A stretch of 64,000 bases of DNA from Candidatus Thiodiazotropha sp. LNASS1 (GCF_964212655.1 NZ_OZ156465.1:1860001-1924000); one strand, 5' to 3'; numbered from the stretch's first letter, positions 37,837 to 47,387 are shown. A program made the numbers and translations. The notes: generated from the letters alone by a model not told the origin.

Positions 37837-38139
37837 TCAGTCATTTTCTCCCAGTTCCGGGTCCCACCCTTTAGCCTTGGCTTCCATAACCGCCTGCTGA
37901 TAGATGCGACTGTGTCTCTCCGCCAGCTCCGGCGGGAGATTCGATACCAGATGTCCATATTTATCCCACTCTTTGGTGACTTTGTCATAGAGGGCGTCTA
38001 TCCCCTGTACTGCCCACCCTTCGCAGGTCTCTGTCTCGGGAATCAAGCCGAACACCCAGGCATCGCGAATGACATTGCCGGTTGGATTCATGGCGCCGGT
38101 GGGATCCTTATCTATACCCTGGTATCGCTTTTCTGCCAT
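37837..38139 (-). CDS. Unknown protein between the two RuBisCO operons, 100 aa
   Basis: The family is not recognised. The protein has 100 residues, is soluble, and is rich in Trp, Glu and Lys: DAWVFGLIPETETCEGWAVQ, split by me as near 27-46, then an all-helical C-terminal half. It leads a two-gene unit with the 149-residue protein. It diverges from cbbM with 395 bp between, where several palindromes lie. Confidence 0.75.
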   Translation of the reverse strand: MAEKRYQGIDKDPTGAMNPTGNVIRDAWVFGLIPETETCEGWAVQGIDALYDKVTKEWDKYGHLVSNLPPELAERHSRIYQQAVMEAKAKGWDPELGEND

Positions 38140-38401
38140 TTTTTATAACGTGCTCTTGTTGCTAGTTGCTGAGAATTATCGCCTATTTCAGGCTGAATTT
38201 GTTCTATTAAATATTATTATACCGGTTCTGTTTCAACGCTATAAACACACGTTGACACAAGAAAGGAACCTTACAACCTGGCTTACGATCCGATTGGATT
38301 TAGCTGTTTTTCGCGTCTATGGTCATATCCACGACTGATCGTCGATGCAACAGATTCACAAGCCTATCGCTCAAACCTCAAATCATAAGCATTTTATTAT
38401 T

Positions 38402-38464
38402 GTTTACATAAGAATATTTTAGGTTTACTTATAAACCCAATAATTGTAAGGTTTGCTTACAATT
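38402..38464 (+). promoter_or_regulatory. Palindrome cluster upstream of cbbM (candidate CbbR operator)
   Basis: AATTGTAAG at 38442-38450 and CTTACAATT at 38456-38464 form a perfect 9-bp inverted repeat with 5 bases between. GGTTTA at 38422-38427 pairs with TAAACC at 38432-38437. GTTTAC occurs at 38402 and again 21 bp later, two helix turns apart. The spacer 38140-38534 is otherwise AT-rich and without a gene. Confidence 0.6.
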
Positions 38465-38534
38465 CCACATATGACTTGTGGTTTAAAGAGGTAAATCCTC
38501 TCAAACTGACAGATTCTAAAATTGGAGTAGACCA

Positions 38535-39920
38535 ATGGCTTTAGACCAATCATCCCGTTACTCGGACCTCAGCCTGAAAGAAGAGGATCTCATTGCCGGC
38601 GGACAGCACATTCTGTGCGCCTATAAAATGAAGCCCGCCTCCGGCTATGGCTTCCTCGAGGTGGCCTCCCACTTCGCCGCCGAGTCCTCCACCGGCACCA
38701 ACGTCGAGGTCTGCACTACCGACGACTTCACCAAGGGTGTGGACGCGCTGGTCTACCACATCGACGAAGCCACCGAGGAGATGCGCATCGCCTACCCGAT
38801 CGATCTGTTCGACCGTAACATGATCGACGGCCGTATGATGCTGGTCTCCTTCCTGACCCTGACCATCGGCAACAACCAGGGCATGGGCGACTGCGAGTAC
38901 GCCAAGATGTACGACTTCTTCATGCCGCCCCGCGCCATCCAGTTGTTCGACGGTCCGGCCAAGGATATCTCCGACCTGTGGCGCATGCTGGGTCGCCCGG
39001 TGGTCGATGGCGGTTACATCGCCGGTACCATCATCAAGCCCAAGCTGGGCCTGCGCCCCGAACCTTTCGCAGAAGCGGCCTACCAGTTCTGGCTGGGCGG
39101 CGACTTCATCAAGAACGACGAGCCCCAGGGCAACCAGGTCTTCTGTCCCTCGAAAAAGGTCTACCCCCTGGTCTACGACGCCATGAAGCGCGCCATGGAC
39201 GAAACCGGCGAGGCCAAGCTCTTCTCCGCCAACATCACCGCCGACGACCACGCCGAGATGATCGCCCGCGGCGAATTCATCCTCGATGCCTTCGGCCCAG
39301 ACGCCGACAAGGTCGCTTTCCTGGTCGACGGCTACGTGGGCGGCCCGGGCATGGTCACCACCGCCCGCCGCTACTTCCCCGGTCAGTACCTGCACTACCA
39401 CCGTGCCGGTCACGGCGCAGTCACCTCCCCCAGCTCCAAACGCGGCTACACCGCCTACGTGCTGGCCAAGATGTCCCGTCTGCAGGGTGCCTCCGGTATC
39501 CACGTCGGCACCATGGGTTACGGCAAGATGGAGGGGTCCAAAGACGACCGCAACATTGCCTACATCATCGAGCGTGACGAGTACCAGGGTCCCGCCTACA
39601 ACCAGAAATGGTACGGCATGAAACCCACCACCCCGATCATCTCCGGCGGTATGAACGCCCTGCGCCTGCCAGGCTTTTTCGAGAACCTGGGCCACGGCAA
39701 CGTGATCAACACCGCCGGCGGCGGCTCCTATGGCCACATCGACAGTCCGGCTGCCGGTGCCACCTCCCTGCGTCAGGCCTATGAGTGCTGGAAGGCCGGC
39801 GCAGATCCCATCGAGTGGGCCAAGGAGCACAAAGAGTTCGCACGCGCTTTCGAATCCTTCCCGCACGACGCGGATGCGATCTTCCCAGGTTGGCGCGAAA
39901 AGCTGGGTGTGCACAAATAA
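38535..39920 (+). CDS. cbbM: RuBisCO, form II
   Basis: The protein has 461 residues and works as a dimer or hexamer without small subunits. The marks are [29 protein letters not shown] with the carbamylated Lys, [23 protein letters not shown] and [15 protein letters not shown]. Form II suits high CO2 and low O2. The coding strand has a very strong C-rich third-position bias, which opens a long false frame on the other strand. GGAG lies 9 bases before the ATG. A strong terminator follows. Confidence 0.97.
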   Translation: MALDQSSRYSDLSLKEEDLIAGGQHILCAYKMKPASGYGFLEVASHFAAESSTGTNVEVCTTDDFTKGVDALVYHIDEATEEMRIAYPIDLFDRNMIDGRMMLVSFLTLTIGNNQGMGDCEYAKMYDFFMPPRAIQLFDGPAKDISDLWRMLGRPVVDGGYIAGTIIKPKLGLRPEPFAEAAYQFWLGGDFIKNDEPQGNQVFCPSKKVYPLVYDAMKRAMDETGEAKLFSANITADDHAEMIARGEFILDAFGPDADKVAFLVDGYVGGPGMVTTARRYFPGQYLHYHRAGHGAVTSPSSKRGYTAYVLAKMSRLQGASGIHVGTMGYGKMEGSKDDRNIAYIIERDEYQGPAYNQKWYGMKPTTPIISGGMNALRLPGFFENLGHGNVINTAGGGSYGHIDSPAAGATSLRQAYECWKAGADPIEWAKEHKEFARAFESFPHDADAIFPGWREKLGVHK

Positions 39921-39950
39921 GCACTGCCCGGTGAGTCAACTGGTATTTCT

Positions 39951-39975
39951 AAGCCCCCGCAAGGGGGCTTTTTTT
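39951..39975 (+). terminator. Terminator of cbbM
   Basis: AAGCCCCC-GCAA-GGGGGCTT is a perfect 8-bp stem followed by a run of T. It separates cbbM from cbbQ2, the same design as after cbbS. Confidence 0.92.
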
Positions 39976-40123
39976 CGCCAGCGGTTTGATTAAACAAAAT
40001 AAGCACAAAGTAGAATAGGTGGGGTTGAACCGCACCATTTGATCTAGTACAGGAATAACCCTAATTTATTAAGTAGAATATCGCGGAGATCATCTGCCTT
40101 ACTTCTTTGAATCTGGAGTCACC

Positions 40124-40930
40124 ATGAGTGCCGACACCGAGCAATACCTGGTCAAACAGGAACCCTACTACCAACCTCAGGAAGATGAGATCGAGCTCTA
40201 TGAGGCTGCCTACGCCGAAAGACTCCCGGTGATGATAAAGGGACCGACCGGTTGCGGAAAGTCACGCTTCGTAGAACACATGGCCTGGCGGCTTGGCAAA
40301 CCCCTTATCACGGTGGCCTGTAACGAGGACATGACCGCATCGGACCTTGTCGGTCGCTACCTGTTGGACTCCGAAGGCACACGCTGGCTGGATGGGCCAC
40401 TGACTGTAGCCGCACGCATCGGCGCCATCTGCTATCTCGATGAGGTGGTGGAGGCCAGACAGGACACCACCGTTGTGATCCACCCCCTGACAGATCATCG
40501 GCGCACCCTGCCTCTCGACAAAAAGGGCGAGGTGTTGGACGCCCATGAGAATTTCCAACTGGTGATCTCCTATAACCCGGGCTATCAGAGTTTGATGAAG
40601 GATCTCAAACAGTCAACCAAACAGCGCTTCTCTGCACTCGATTTCGATTATGCACCATCAGCCCTGGAGGCCTCGATTATCGCCAAGGAGACCGGTATCG
40701 ACGAAGACACAGCCGCAAAGCTGGTGAAGATCGGTGAGACAGCACGCAACCTGAAGGGACACGGTCTGGACGAAGGCATCTCGACCCGGTTGCTGGTCTA
40801 TGCCGCGAGACTGGTAAAGCGTGGCATCAAACCCCGGGCTGCCTGCCGCATGGCCCTGGTCAGACCGATCACTGACGACAAGGACATTGTCGCAACCCTC
40901 GATCATGCGATTGAGGCTGTTTTTGGATAG
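40124..40930 (+). CDS. cbbQ: CbbQ, MoxR-type AAA+ subunit of RuBisCO activase (form II set)
   Basis: This 268-residue protein is a close paralogue of the CbbQ at 33693-34499 and has the same length. Walker [10 protein letters not shown] and Walker [14 protein letters not shown] are identical in the two. Differences gather in the N-terminus and in the segment after [10 protein letters not shown]. It should form the motor of the activase for form II RuBisCO with the CbbO at 41141. In Acidithiobacillus the two CbbQO pairs are specific for their own RuBisCO form; the same is likely here. Confidence 0.95.
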   Translation: MSADTEQYLVKQEPYYQPQEDEIELYEAAYAERLPVMIKGPTGCGKSRFVEHMAWRLGKPLITVACNEDMTASDLVGRYLLDSEGTRWLDGPLTVAARIGAICYLDEVVEARQDTTVVIHPLTDHRRTLPLDKKGEVLDAHENFQLVISYNPGYQSLMKDLKQSTKQRFSALDFDYAPSALEASIIAKETGIDEDTAAKLVKIGETARNLKGHGLDEGISTRLLVYAARLVKRGIKPRAACRMALVRPITDDKDIVATLDHAIEAVFG

Positions 40931-40942
40931 GGCTTATTACAA

Positions 40943-41112
40943 GCCGCAAATGAACGCGAATCACCGTAAATTGACGCGAATGGGTATATGGTGCGGCAAG
41001 CCACATCACACCCATGATCGAAGCGAAGGGCACGGCTTGCTGCATCGAGGCCGTCTTTCCCAAGTAGCCAAAATGATATGTACATTTGCAACCATTCGCG
41101 TTCATTTGCGGC
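40943..41112. repeat. Dispersed inverted repeat, copy 3 (170 bp), between cbbQ2 and cbbO2
   Basis: The 20-bp ends (GCCGCAAATGAACGCGAATC at 40943-40962) match in reverse complement at 41093-41112 in 19 positions. No coding capacity. It fills nearly the whole cbbQ2-cbbO2 spacer. Confidence 0.88.
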
Positions 41113-41140
41113 CATCTTATAAACGGTATATTCAAGCCCA

Positions 41141-43375
41141 ATGACACAAGAGCGAGAGCAACTCAACTGCGGCTTCCGGGAGATCGACCCGGTCTTCGAC
41201 GATTGCCTGGCCAACGCCCGTCGCCACATGAGCGACGCGGGGGTTGACGCCTATCTGGAAGGGGCCTCCCTGACCTGCAAAATCGGCCGTGGCGTGGAAC
41301 CGGTCATCGTGTTCCTCGAAGAGATGCCGGAGATCGCAGCCAGGGTGGGTGAGGCGGTTATTTCCAAGATCTCGCAAACCGTATGGAAGATCTCACGCAG
41401 TCCCAACGGCAAGGCGATACTCCCTTTTCTGCAGATGCTGCCCGAGGCGAGCCGCAGGCTGGGCAGCGCGGAACTGATGGAGCGCTTTATCAATCTGTTG
41501 CTGGAAATGATGGAGCAGACATCCGGTTCCATTCACGGTTTTCATACCACCATACCCAGTCCTTCCCTGCCGGATCTGTTGAAAAAAACCCCCTATCTGC
41601 TGAGCCAGCTATCCTGCGAGGGATTGCGTAACTGGGTCGACTACGGGATCCGCAACTACCGTACCCACCCACAGCGCCAGATCGACTACTTCAGCCTGCA
41701 GTCCGCCGACAGCCGGGCTATCCTGCAGCGTGAGCGGCACGGGACCCTGTTCGCCGACCACGAACGCAAACTCGATCTCTACCTGAAATCCCTGTGGCGC
41801 ACCAAGGACCACTTCGTCCCCTACTCGGAAGGCTTCGACGAACTGCGCAAACCCATGCCCTACTACGACTCACTGGGGGTACGCATACCCGATGTGTATG
41901 ACGATTTTCACGGTGTCACCGGTATCGACCGCTACCGTGCGCTGTTGGCACATGTCGCCGGCCACAAACGCTGGACCGGTCATGTGGTCGCGGACAATTA
42001 CAGCCCCTTTCAGCGTGTCGCCATCGAGACCTTCGAGGATGCCAGGGTCGATCTGCTCGTCACCCGGGAGTATCCCGGTTTGCGCAATACCCTCCTGAAA
42101 CTGCATCCCGCACCCGGCGAGGAAGACTGTGATCCGGAAAAAGAGTCCTGCATCCGCCACCGGTTGGCGATGTTCTCCTACGCTGCCCTGAATCCGGATC
42201 ACGGCTACACCAATCCCGACCTGCTGGAGTTTCTGGACCGCTTCAGTTCAGCGCTGACCGGCAGTGTATCGAGCACTCAGGAGATGGCCGGGCTTGCCAT
42301 CTCCTATATCGCCCGCACCCGCCGTCAGGCGGATCTCTCCGCCAATGTCTATTTCACGGACACCGAAGTGAGCTACCGTGACGACAACCGCCACATGTGG
42401 ATCTTCATTGAAGAGGGTGATGAGGAAGAGATGTTCGATGCGGAGCAAAAGCGCAAAACATCGGACGAGGAGGTTGAGGGCCTGCCACCCCGCCACTACC
42501 CGGAGTGGGACTACAAGAGCAAGACCTACAACCCGGACTGGGTAAGTCTGTATGAGAGCCTCCATCCCCAGGGAGATGCCGGTTTTATCGATGCCCTGCT
42601 GCAAAAGCACCAGACCATGGCGAAACAGCTGAAACGCCTGCTGGATCTGCTCAAACCGCAACAGTACGTGCGTATACGCTACCAGGAGGAGGGTAGCGAA
42701 CTCGATCTCGACGTGGCGATCCGGTCGTTAATCGAATACAAGAGCGGCCACAATCCCGATCCGCGGATCAATATGAGTCATCGCAACGATGGGCGGGATA
42801 TTGCGGTAATGCTGCTGATCGACCTCTCCGAGTCTGTGGATCAGATCCCCGAGGGCTGCCAGCAATCGATACTGCAGCTCAGCCAGGAGGCGGTCTCCCT
42901 GTTGGGCTGGGCTATCGAACAGCTGGGTGACAGCTTCGCAATCGCCGGTTTCTCATCCAACACCCGGCATGAGGTACGATACCAGCACATCAAAGGATAT
43001 GCCGAACACTGGAACGACGCGGTCAAAGGGCGCCTGGCCGCCATGCAGGCAGGCTGGTCAACCCGCATGGGGGCCGCCATCCGCCATGCCTCACACTATC
43101 TGGGCGCCAGGCAGGCAGACAAGAAGCTGATGCTGATACTAACCGATGGGGAACCCGCCGATATCGATGTCCACGATGACCGCCTGCTTATCGAGGACAG
43201 CCGCAAGGCCGTATTGGAAGCGGAACAGGAGGGCATCTATACCTACTGCATCAACCTTGATCCCCATGCCGATGACTACGTGAGAGATATTTTTGGTCAC
43301 CAATTCACGATCATCGACCGGATCGAGCGGTTACCGGAGCAGTTACCAAGATTGTTCATGGCCTTGACAAAATAG
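41141..43375 (+). CDS. cbbO: CbbO, VWA-domain subunit of RuBisCO activase (form II set)
   Basis: The protein has 744 residues, about 50 fewer than the form I partner. The layout is the same: a helical CbbO region, then a C-terminal VWA domain with LLIDLSESVD and LILTDGEPADID. The region between about 420 and 450 is very acidic (EEGDEEEMFDAEQ), a difference from the other copy. ATG at 41141 is 28 bp after the repeat; its ribosome site is weak, so translation may be low. Confidence 0.94.
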   Translation: MTQEREQLNCGFREIDPVFDDCLANARRHMSDAGVDAYLEGASLTCKIGRGVEPVIVFLEEMPEIAARVGEAVISKISQTVWKISRSPNGKAILPFLQMLPEASRRLGSAELMERFINLLLEMMEQTSGSIHGFHTTIPSPSLPDLLKKTPYLLSQLSCEGLRNWVDYGIRNYRTHPQRQIDYFSLQSADSRAILQRERHGTLFADHERKLDLYLKSLWRTKDHFVPYSEGFDELRKPMPYYDSLGVRIPDVYDDFHGVTGIDRYRALLAHVAGHKRWTGHVVADNYSPFQRVAIETFEDARVDLLVTREYPGLRNTLLKLHPAPGEEDCDPEKESCIRHRLAMFSYAALNPDHGYTNPDLLEFLDRFSSALTGSVSSTQEMAGLAISYIARTRRQADLSANVYFTDTEVSYRDDNRHMWIFIEEGDEEEMFDAEQKRKTSDEEVEGLPPRHYPEWDYKSKTYNPDWVSLYESLHPQGDAGFIDALLQKHQTMAKQLKRLLDLLKPQQYVRIRYQEEGSELDLDVAIRSLIEYKSGHNPDPRINMSHRNDGRDIAVMLLIDLSESVDQIPEGCQQSILQLSQEAVSLLGWAIEQLGDSFAIAGFSSNTRHEVRYQHIKGYAEHWNDAVKGRLAAMQAGWSTRMGAAIRHASHYLGARQADKKLMLILTDGEPADIDVHDDRLLIEDSRKAVLEAEQEGIYTYCINLDPHADDYVRDIFGHQFTIIDRIERLPEQLPRLFMALTK

Positions 43376-43548
43376 CTTAAATGCAGATCACTCCCCGCAT
43401 CGGATATCCCTTGCCAAAAACCATGCATTAACTACACCTTTTATGCTGTCTTTCGCAGATTATCAAAATGCGACAGATCATTTATCGCCGATTCATCCTA
43501 TGCATGTATAATTACTTGTTTATTTGATCTGCATTTAAGCATCAACGC

Positions 43549-44613
43549 ATGAAACAGACAGACGATCTCCGCATCAAGGCAATCAAAGAACTGAGCCCCC
43601 CCGCTCAGATTCATCAAGAACTTCCCATCACGGAAAAGGCGGCCGATACTGTGTATTCGACACGGCAGCGGATACATCACATTTTGCATGACGAAGATGA
43701 CCGACTACTGGTTATTATCGGGCCCTGTTCGGTACATGACCCCGAAGCCGCCATGGAGTATGCCCAGCGTTTACAGCCGGTGCGTGAACGGCTGAAGGAT
43801 GATCTTGAAGTGGTGATGCGCGTTTATTTTGAAAAACCCAGGACTACCGTCGGCTGGAAGGGATTGATCAACGATCCGACCCTTGATGACAGATTCGAGA
43901 TCAATTCGGGTTTGCGCCTGGCCAGAAAACTCCTTCTGGATATCAATAATCTGGGGATTCCAGCCGGTACGGAATACCTGGACCTGATCAGTCCGCAATA
44001 TATCGCCGACCTGATCAGCTGGGGTGCAATTGGCGCCCGCACAACCGAAAGCCAGGCCCACCGTGAACTCGCATCAGGCCTCTCATGTCCGGTGGGATTC
44101 AAGAACGCAACCAATGGCAGTATGCGGGTCGCTCTCGATGCAATTCGTTCATCCTCCCGCCCGCACCATTTCCTGTCTGTCACCAAGGAGGGCAGGTCCG
44201 CTATCTTCTCAACACATGGTAACCAGGATTGCCACGTTATTCTTAGAGGCGGCAGCCGTCCCAACTATGACTCAGAGAGTATCAACATTGCAGCGGAGGA
44301 GATGGAAAGCAATGGTCTGAAACCCAGGGTGATGATCGATTTCAGCCATGCCAACAGCCGCAAGCAACATCCCCGACAACTCCTCGTCGGACGCGATGTG
44401 GCCAGCCAGATTGCACGGGGAGACCAACGTATCATGGGAGCCATGATCGAAAGTTTCCTGATCGAGGGTAGACAGGACAGAATAGAGGGTGAGACCCTGG
44501 CCTATGGCCAGAGTATTACGGACGCCTGTATCAGTTGGGAAAACAGTGAGCCACTATTGGAAACCTTGGCCGATGCCGTCAGACAACGGCGTGAATTCGT
44601 TGCAGCGGCTTGA
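43549..44613 (+). CDS. aroG: 3-deoxy-7-phosphoheptulonate synthase (DAHP synthase), class I
   Basis: The first enzyme of the shikimate pathway joins phosphoenolpyruvate and erythrose-4-phosphate. It has 354 residues, the size of the E. coli AroF/G/H type. The marks are IIGPCSVHDPEAAMEYA, GWKGLINDP, GARTTESQAHRELASGLSCPVGFKN and MIDFSHANSRKQ. Which aromatic amino acid inhibits it cannot be read reliably. It stands in a 173-bp spacer after cbbO2 and 32 bp before the FimX-like gene, so the last two may share transcripts. Confidence 0.94.
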   Translation: MKQTDDLRIKAIKELSPPAQIHQELPITEKAADTVYSTRQRIHHILHDEDDRLLVIIGPCSVHDPEAAMEYAQRLQPVRERLKDDLEVVMRVYFEKPRTTVGWKGLINDPTLDDRFEINSGLRLARKLLLDINNLGIPAGTEYLDLISPQYIADLISWGAIGARTTESQAHRELASGLSCPVGFKNATNGSMRVALDAIRSSSRPHHFLSVTKEGRSAIFSTHGNQDCHVILRGGSRPNYDSESINIAAEEMESNGLKPRVMIDFSHANSRKQHPRQLLVGRDVASQIARGDQRIMGAMIESFLIEGRQDRIEGETLAYGQSITDACISWENSEPLLETLADAVRQRREFVAAA

Positions 44614-44645
44614 TGCCATAAAGAAGAGAAATCGGATGATTCCAG

Positions 44646-46733
44646 ATGCCTGAAGAAGCAATTGAGTTATTGGTATTAGGTAACACCACACCTGAAGTTG
44701 AGGCCTATCTAGATGCCTTGCGTAACAATGGCAACCCGGCACACGCCACGCGCATCGAACATGATGCCGATCAGCTGGGCTCAGCACTGAAAGAGAAAAG
44801 ATCACTGGATCTGTTGATCTACACAATAGAAAACGAAGCGCTGGACACAACACAGCTATTTGCCATCATTGGCGCTATCAATCCTATCATTCCCGTTGTC
44901 GCCGTATGTGACACGCCCGATGAAGAGCTGCAGCTGGATCTGATGCGGCTGGGCGTCACAGACCTGGTGCAACGAAAAAATCATCCGCATCTTGTGCAGG
45001 TAATTCTTCGCGAACACAAGCATCTCGGTGGCATGCGCCGCTTGCAGCGGCTGGAGCGCCAGCTTGAAGAAGCCGAGGAGCGCTGTGATGCGCTTACGGA
45101 AAGCTCTAGAGATGCCATCGCTTATGTACATGAAGGCATGCATGTCACTGCAAACCGCGCCTATTTAGAACTATTTGGGCTCGCCGGGGAGGATGAAATC
45201 GAGGGGCTCCCCATACTGGATATGATTGCATCCGCCGAACATCAGACGTTTAAAAAACTGCTACGCAAACTGAGTGCCGATAGCGACTATTCAAGTGAGG
45301 TGAAAACCACGTGCGTTCGCGACAACGGCACCGAATTCAGCGCAGAGCTCCATTTCACGCCCGCCAGTATAGATGGTGAAGCATGTACACAGGTCATCAT
45401 CCGCGATCAATCGATCTCCAGGGAAGTCGAGGAAAAGCTGCGCCTGCTCAGTACCCAAGATGTACAGACGGGTCTCTACAACCGCCAATATTTCATTGGC
45501 CAACTGGACGAAGAAGCCAAACATCACTTTGATCGCGGTCAAAACCCACAGACGCTGCTTTACATCACTCTGGACAATTTCACCGAAATCCGCAGTAAAA
45601 CCGGTATCAAAAAGAGCGATGCGCTGCTGCTGGAGATTGCGGGAGAGATTCGTAAAATTGTCTCTAAAAACGATCTTCTTGCGCGTTTTGGCGATCATAC
45701 CTTCACCATTCTCACTGCCAAGCAGGAGTTGGCGGCTACTGAAGAGAAAGCCCGTAAAATCTGTGACACCGTAGCCTCTCATACCTTTCAGGAAAGCGAC
45801 AGCGACATCAATCCAAGCTGCAGCATTGGTGTGGTTTTCTCATCCGATGATGTACTCAGCGGCCACGATTTTATTACCCAAGCCTACCATGCCTGTGAGC
45901 ACGCCCGTTCCAATGGCGGTAACGATTTCTATATCACCGACAGCCAAATTCCGGAAGACGCGCAAACTACAGCCAGTGAGGCCAATCTCAGCAATCTGAT
46001 TCGCTATGCCTTCGAAAACAATCAGTTTCAATTGGCGTATCAACCCATTGTCAGCCTACATGGCGATACCAGGGAGAACTATGCGATCACAGTCCGCCTG
46101 ATTGATGAAAGCAAGGAGGAGATCCAACCCGAGCATTTTCTCAACCAGGTCAAATCACTGAACAGAATGCCGGAATTGGATCGTTGGGTCATTCGCCATG
46201 CCATCGATGAACTCGCGACACAGCGTAAACAAGGTAAAAAAATCAATTTCCTGATCAGTGTTTCCGGCGCAACGCTGGAAGATGACACCTTGTTGCTGTT
46301 CATTTGCGATTGCCTGCGGGATTACGAAGCCAAAGGCTCCTGGGTCACCTTTCAGTTCGATGACGATGAGGCCCGATCACACCTGCATCAACTGCAGAAA
46401 CTGGCTGAAGGATTGAAAAAGATTAAATGTAAAACCTGCTTGGGTCATTTCGGCTTAGCGAAAAAGCCCGAAGCCATTCTCAATAGTTTCCCCCTGGATT
46501 TCATTCAATTTCACAGCTATTTCCTCTCCGATCTGTTCGAAAATCAAGACAAGCAGGATGCCTTGAATCATCTCAATGAAGTGATACAGGCACAAAATAT
46601 CAAGACCATTGCATCAGGTGTGGAGGATGCCAGCAGTCTGGCCATTCTTTGGTCAATCGGCGTCAACTATATTCGCGGTTATTTTATCCAAGAGCCTTCA
46701 GCATCCATCGATTACGATTTCCATACTGATTGA
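44646..46733 (+). CDS. FimX-like protein with degenerate GGDEF and EAL domains
   Basis: The protein has 695 residues, close to Pseudomonas FimX (about 690). In order: an N-terminal receiver-like domain (about 5-125) lacking the phosphorylation Asp, a PAS domain (about 150-260), a GGDEF domain (about 270-430) with RFGDHTF in place of GGDEF, and an EAL domain (about 445-690) with ITV in place of EAL. Both catalytic motifs are lost, so it should neither make nor cleave c-di-GMP. FimX binds c-di-GMP through its EAL domain and drives type IV pilus assembly and twitching. No pilus genes are in the window. Confidence 0.85.
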   Translation: MPEEAIELLVLGNTTPEVEAYLDALRNNGNPAHATRIEHDADQLGSALKEKRSLDLLIYTIENEALDTTQLFAIIGAINPIIPVVAVCDTPDEELQLDLMRLGVTDLVQRKNHPHLVQVILREHKHLGGMRRLQRLERQLEEAEERCDALTESSRDAIAYVHEGMHVTANRAYLELFGLAGEDEIEGLPILDMIASAEHQTFKKLLRKLSADSDYSSEVKTTCVRDNGTEFSAELHFTPASIDGEACTQVIIRDQSISREVEEKLRLLSTQDVQTGLYNRQYFIGQLDEEAKHHFDRGQNPQTLLYITLDNFTEIRSKTGIKKSDALLLEIAGEIRKIVSKNDLLARFGDHTFTILTAKQELAATEEKARKICDTVASHTFQESDSDINPSCSIGVVFSSDDVLSGHDFITQAYHACEHARSNGGNDFYITDSQIPEDAQTTASEANLSNLIRYAFENNQFQLAYQPIVSLHGDTRENYAITVRLIDESKEEIQPEHFLNQVKSLNRMPELDRWVIRHAIDELATQRKQGKKINFLISVSGATLEDDTLLLFICDCLRDYEAKGSWVTFQFDDDEARSHLHQLQKLAEGLKKIKCKTCLGHFGLAKKPEAILNSFPLDFIQFHSYFLSDLFENQDKQDALNHLNEVIQAQNIKTIASGVEDASSLAILWSIGVNYIRGYFIQEPSASIDYDFHTD

Positions 46734-46865
46734 GGTTGACCCTTGCGGAATGGGGCAAAAAATTGAGATGCCACTGTGCCCCCCTAGACATTACCCGCTC
46801 GCCCGCCAATATTGCGTATCATGACTAAAGAAGCCGGCCAGAAACGGAACCGACCAAGATAGCAG

Positions 46866-47387
46866 TTACCAAGGCATAAATGAGTTCCAGAATGTCATCG
46901 GCCGGGATGCATCATGAATATTGTAGTTCATCGAATGCATGTCCCGTTGAATGTTATAGGTTGCGTGGGTCATCGTCTTAATGGACTCTTCCATGGAATC
47001 CATACTTGTGAGCATGGGCTCCAGGGTTCTGACATCCTGGGCCATCGATTCCACACTGACCGCCATGGTACGCACATTGGCTGAGAGTTGGCCGACACTG
47101 TCGGTCATGGTCATGAGATTGCTCGACATGATATTCATATTGGAGTCTACGCTCAGGGCCAGGAAATGGATATCCTTGGCGAGACTGAAGATCAAATAGA
47201 ATCCATATGCCGCCAGCAATATAAATGCAAAAAGAGAAGGATAGACGATCAGTTCCCAGCGGCGTGCGCTGGTTTCGAACGCCATTGACAGGCGATCCAT
47301 CGAGTCCTGAGTGTCCCTGCTGTCTGCCTCAGCACCCCTATCCTCTACCTGATCATTCAGGGGTTTGTTGTCGTCTTTTTCAAACAT
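46866..47387 (-). CDS. Met-rich coiled-coil membrane protein, family member 1
   Basis: The protein has 173 residues from the ATG at 47387 (MFEKDD); longer starts add an unrelated leader. One membrane segment lies at about 47-67 (YPSLFAFILLAAYGFYLIF). After it, a long helix repeats Met about every seventh residue (NIMSSNLMTMTDSVG, RTMAVSVESM, SMDSMEESIKTM). The last residues are RPMTFWNSFMPW. The protein at 63267-63833 starts MFEKD and ends RPMDFMNSFTPW, with the same layout. The family and function are unknown to me. The helix probably lies in the periplasm and may form a trimeric or dimeric coiled coil. Confidence 0.8.
   Translation of the reverse strand: MFEKDDNKPLNDQVEDRGAEADSRDTQDSMDRLSMAFETSARRWELIVYPSLFAFILLAAYGFYLIFSLAKDIHFLALSVDSNMNIMSSNLMTMTDSVGQLSANVRTMAVSVESMAQDVRTLEPMLTSMDSMEESIKTMTHATYNIQRDMHSMNYNIHDASRPMTFWNSFMPW

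Noticed and set aside
38550-39914. A 454-codon open frame antisense to cbbM
   Set aside because: It mirrors cbbM exactly and is rich in Val, Gly and His, as expected when a gene with strong C-ending codon bias is read backwards. cbbM is complete and typical.
31637-43375. Carboxysome operon
   Set aside because: No shell, CsoS2 or carboxysomal carbonic anhydrase gene is present; cbbQ and cbbO follow cbbS directly, which fits the non-carboxysomal form IA type.
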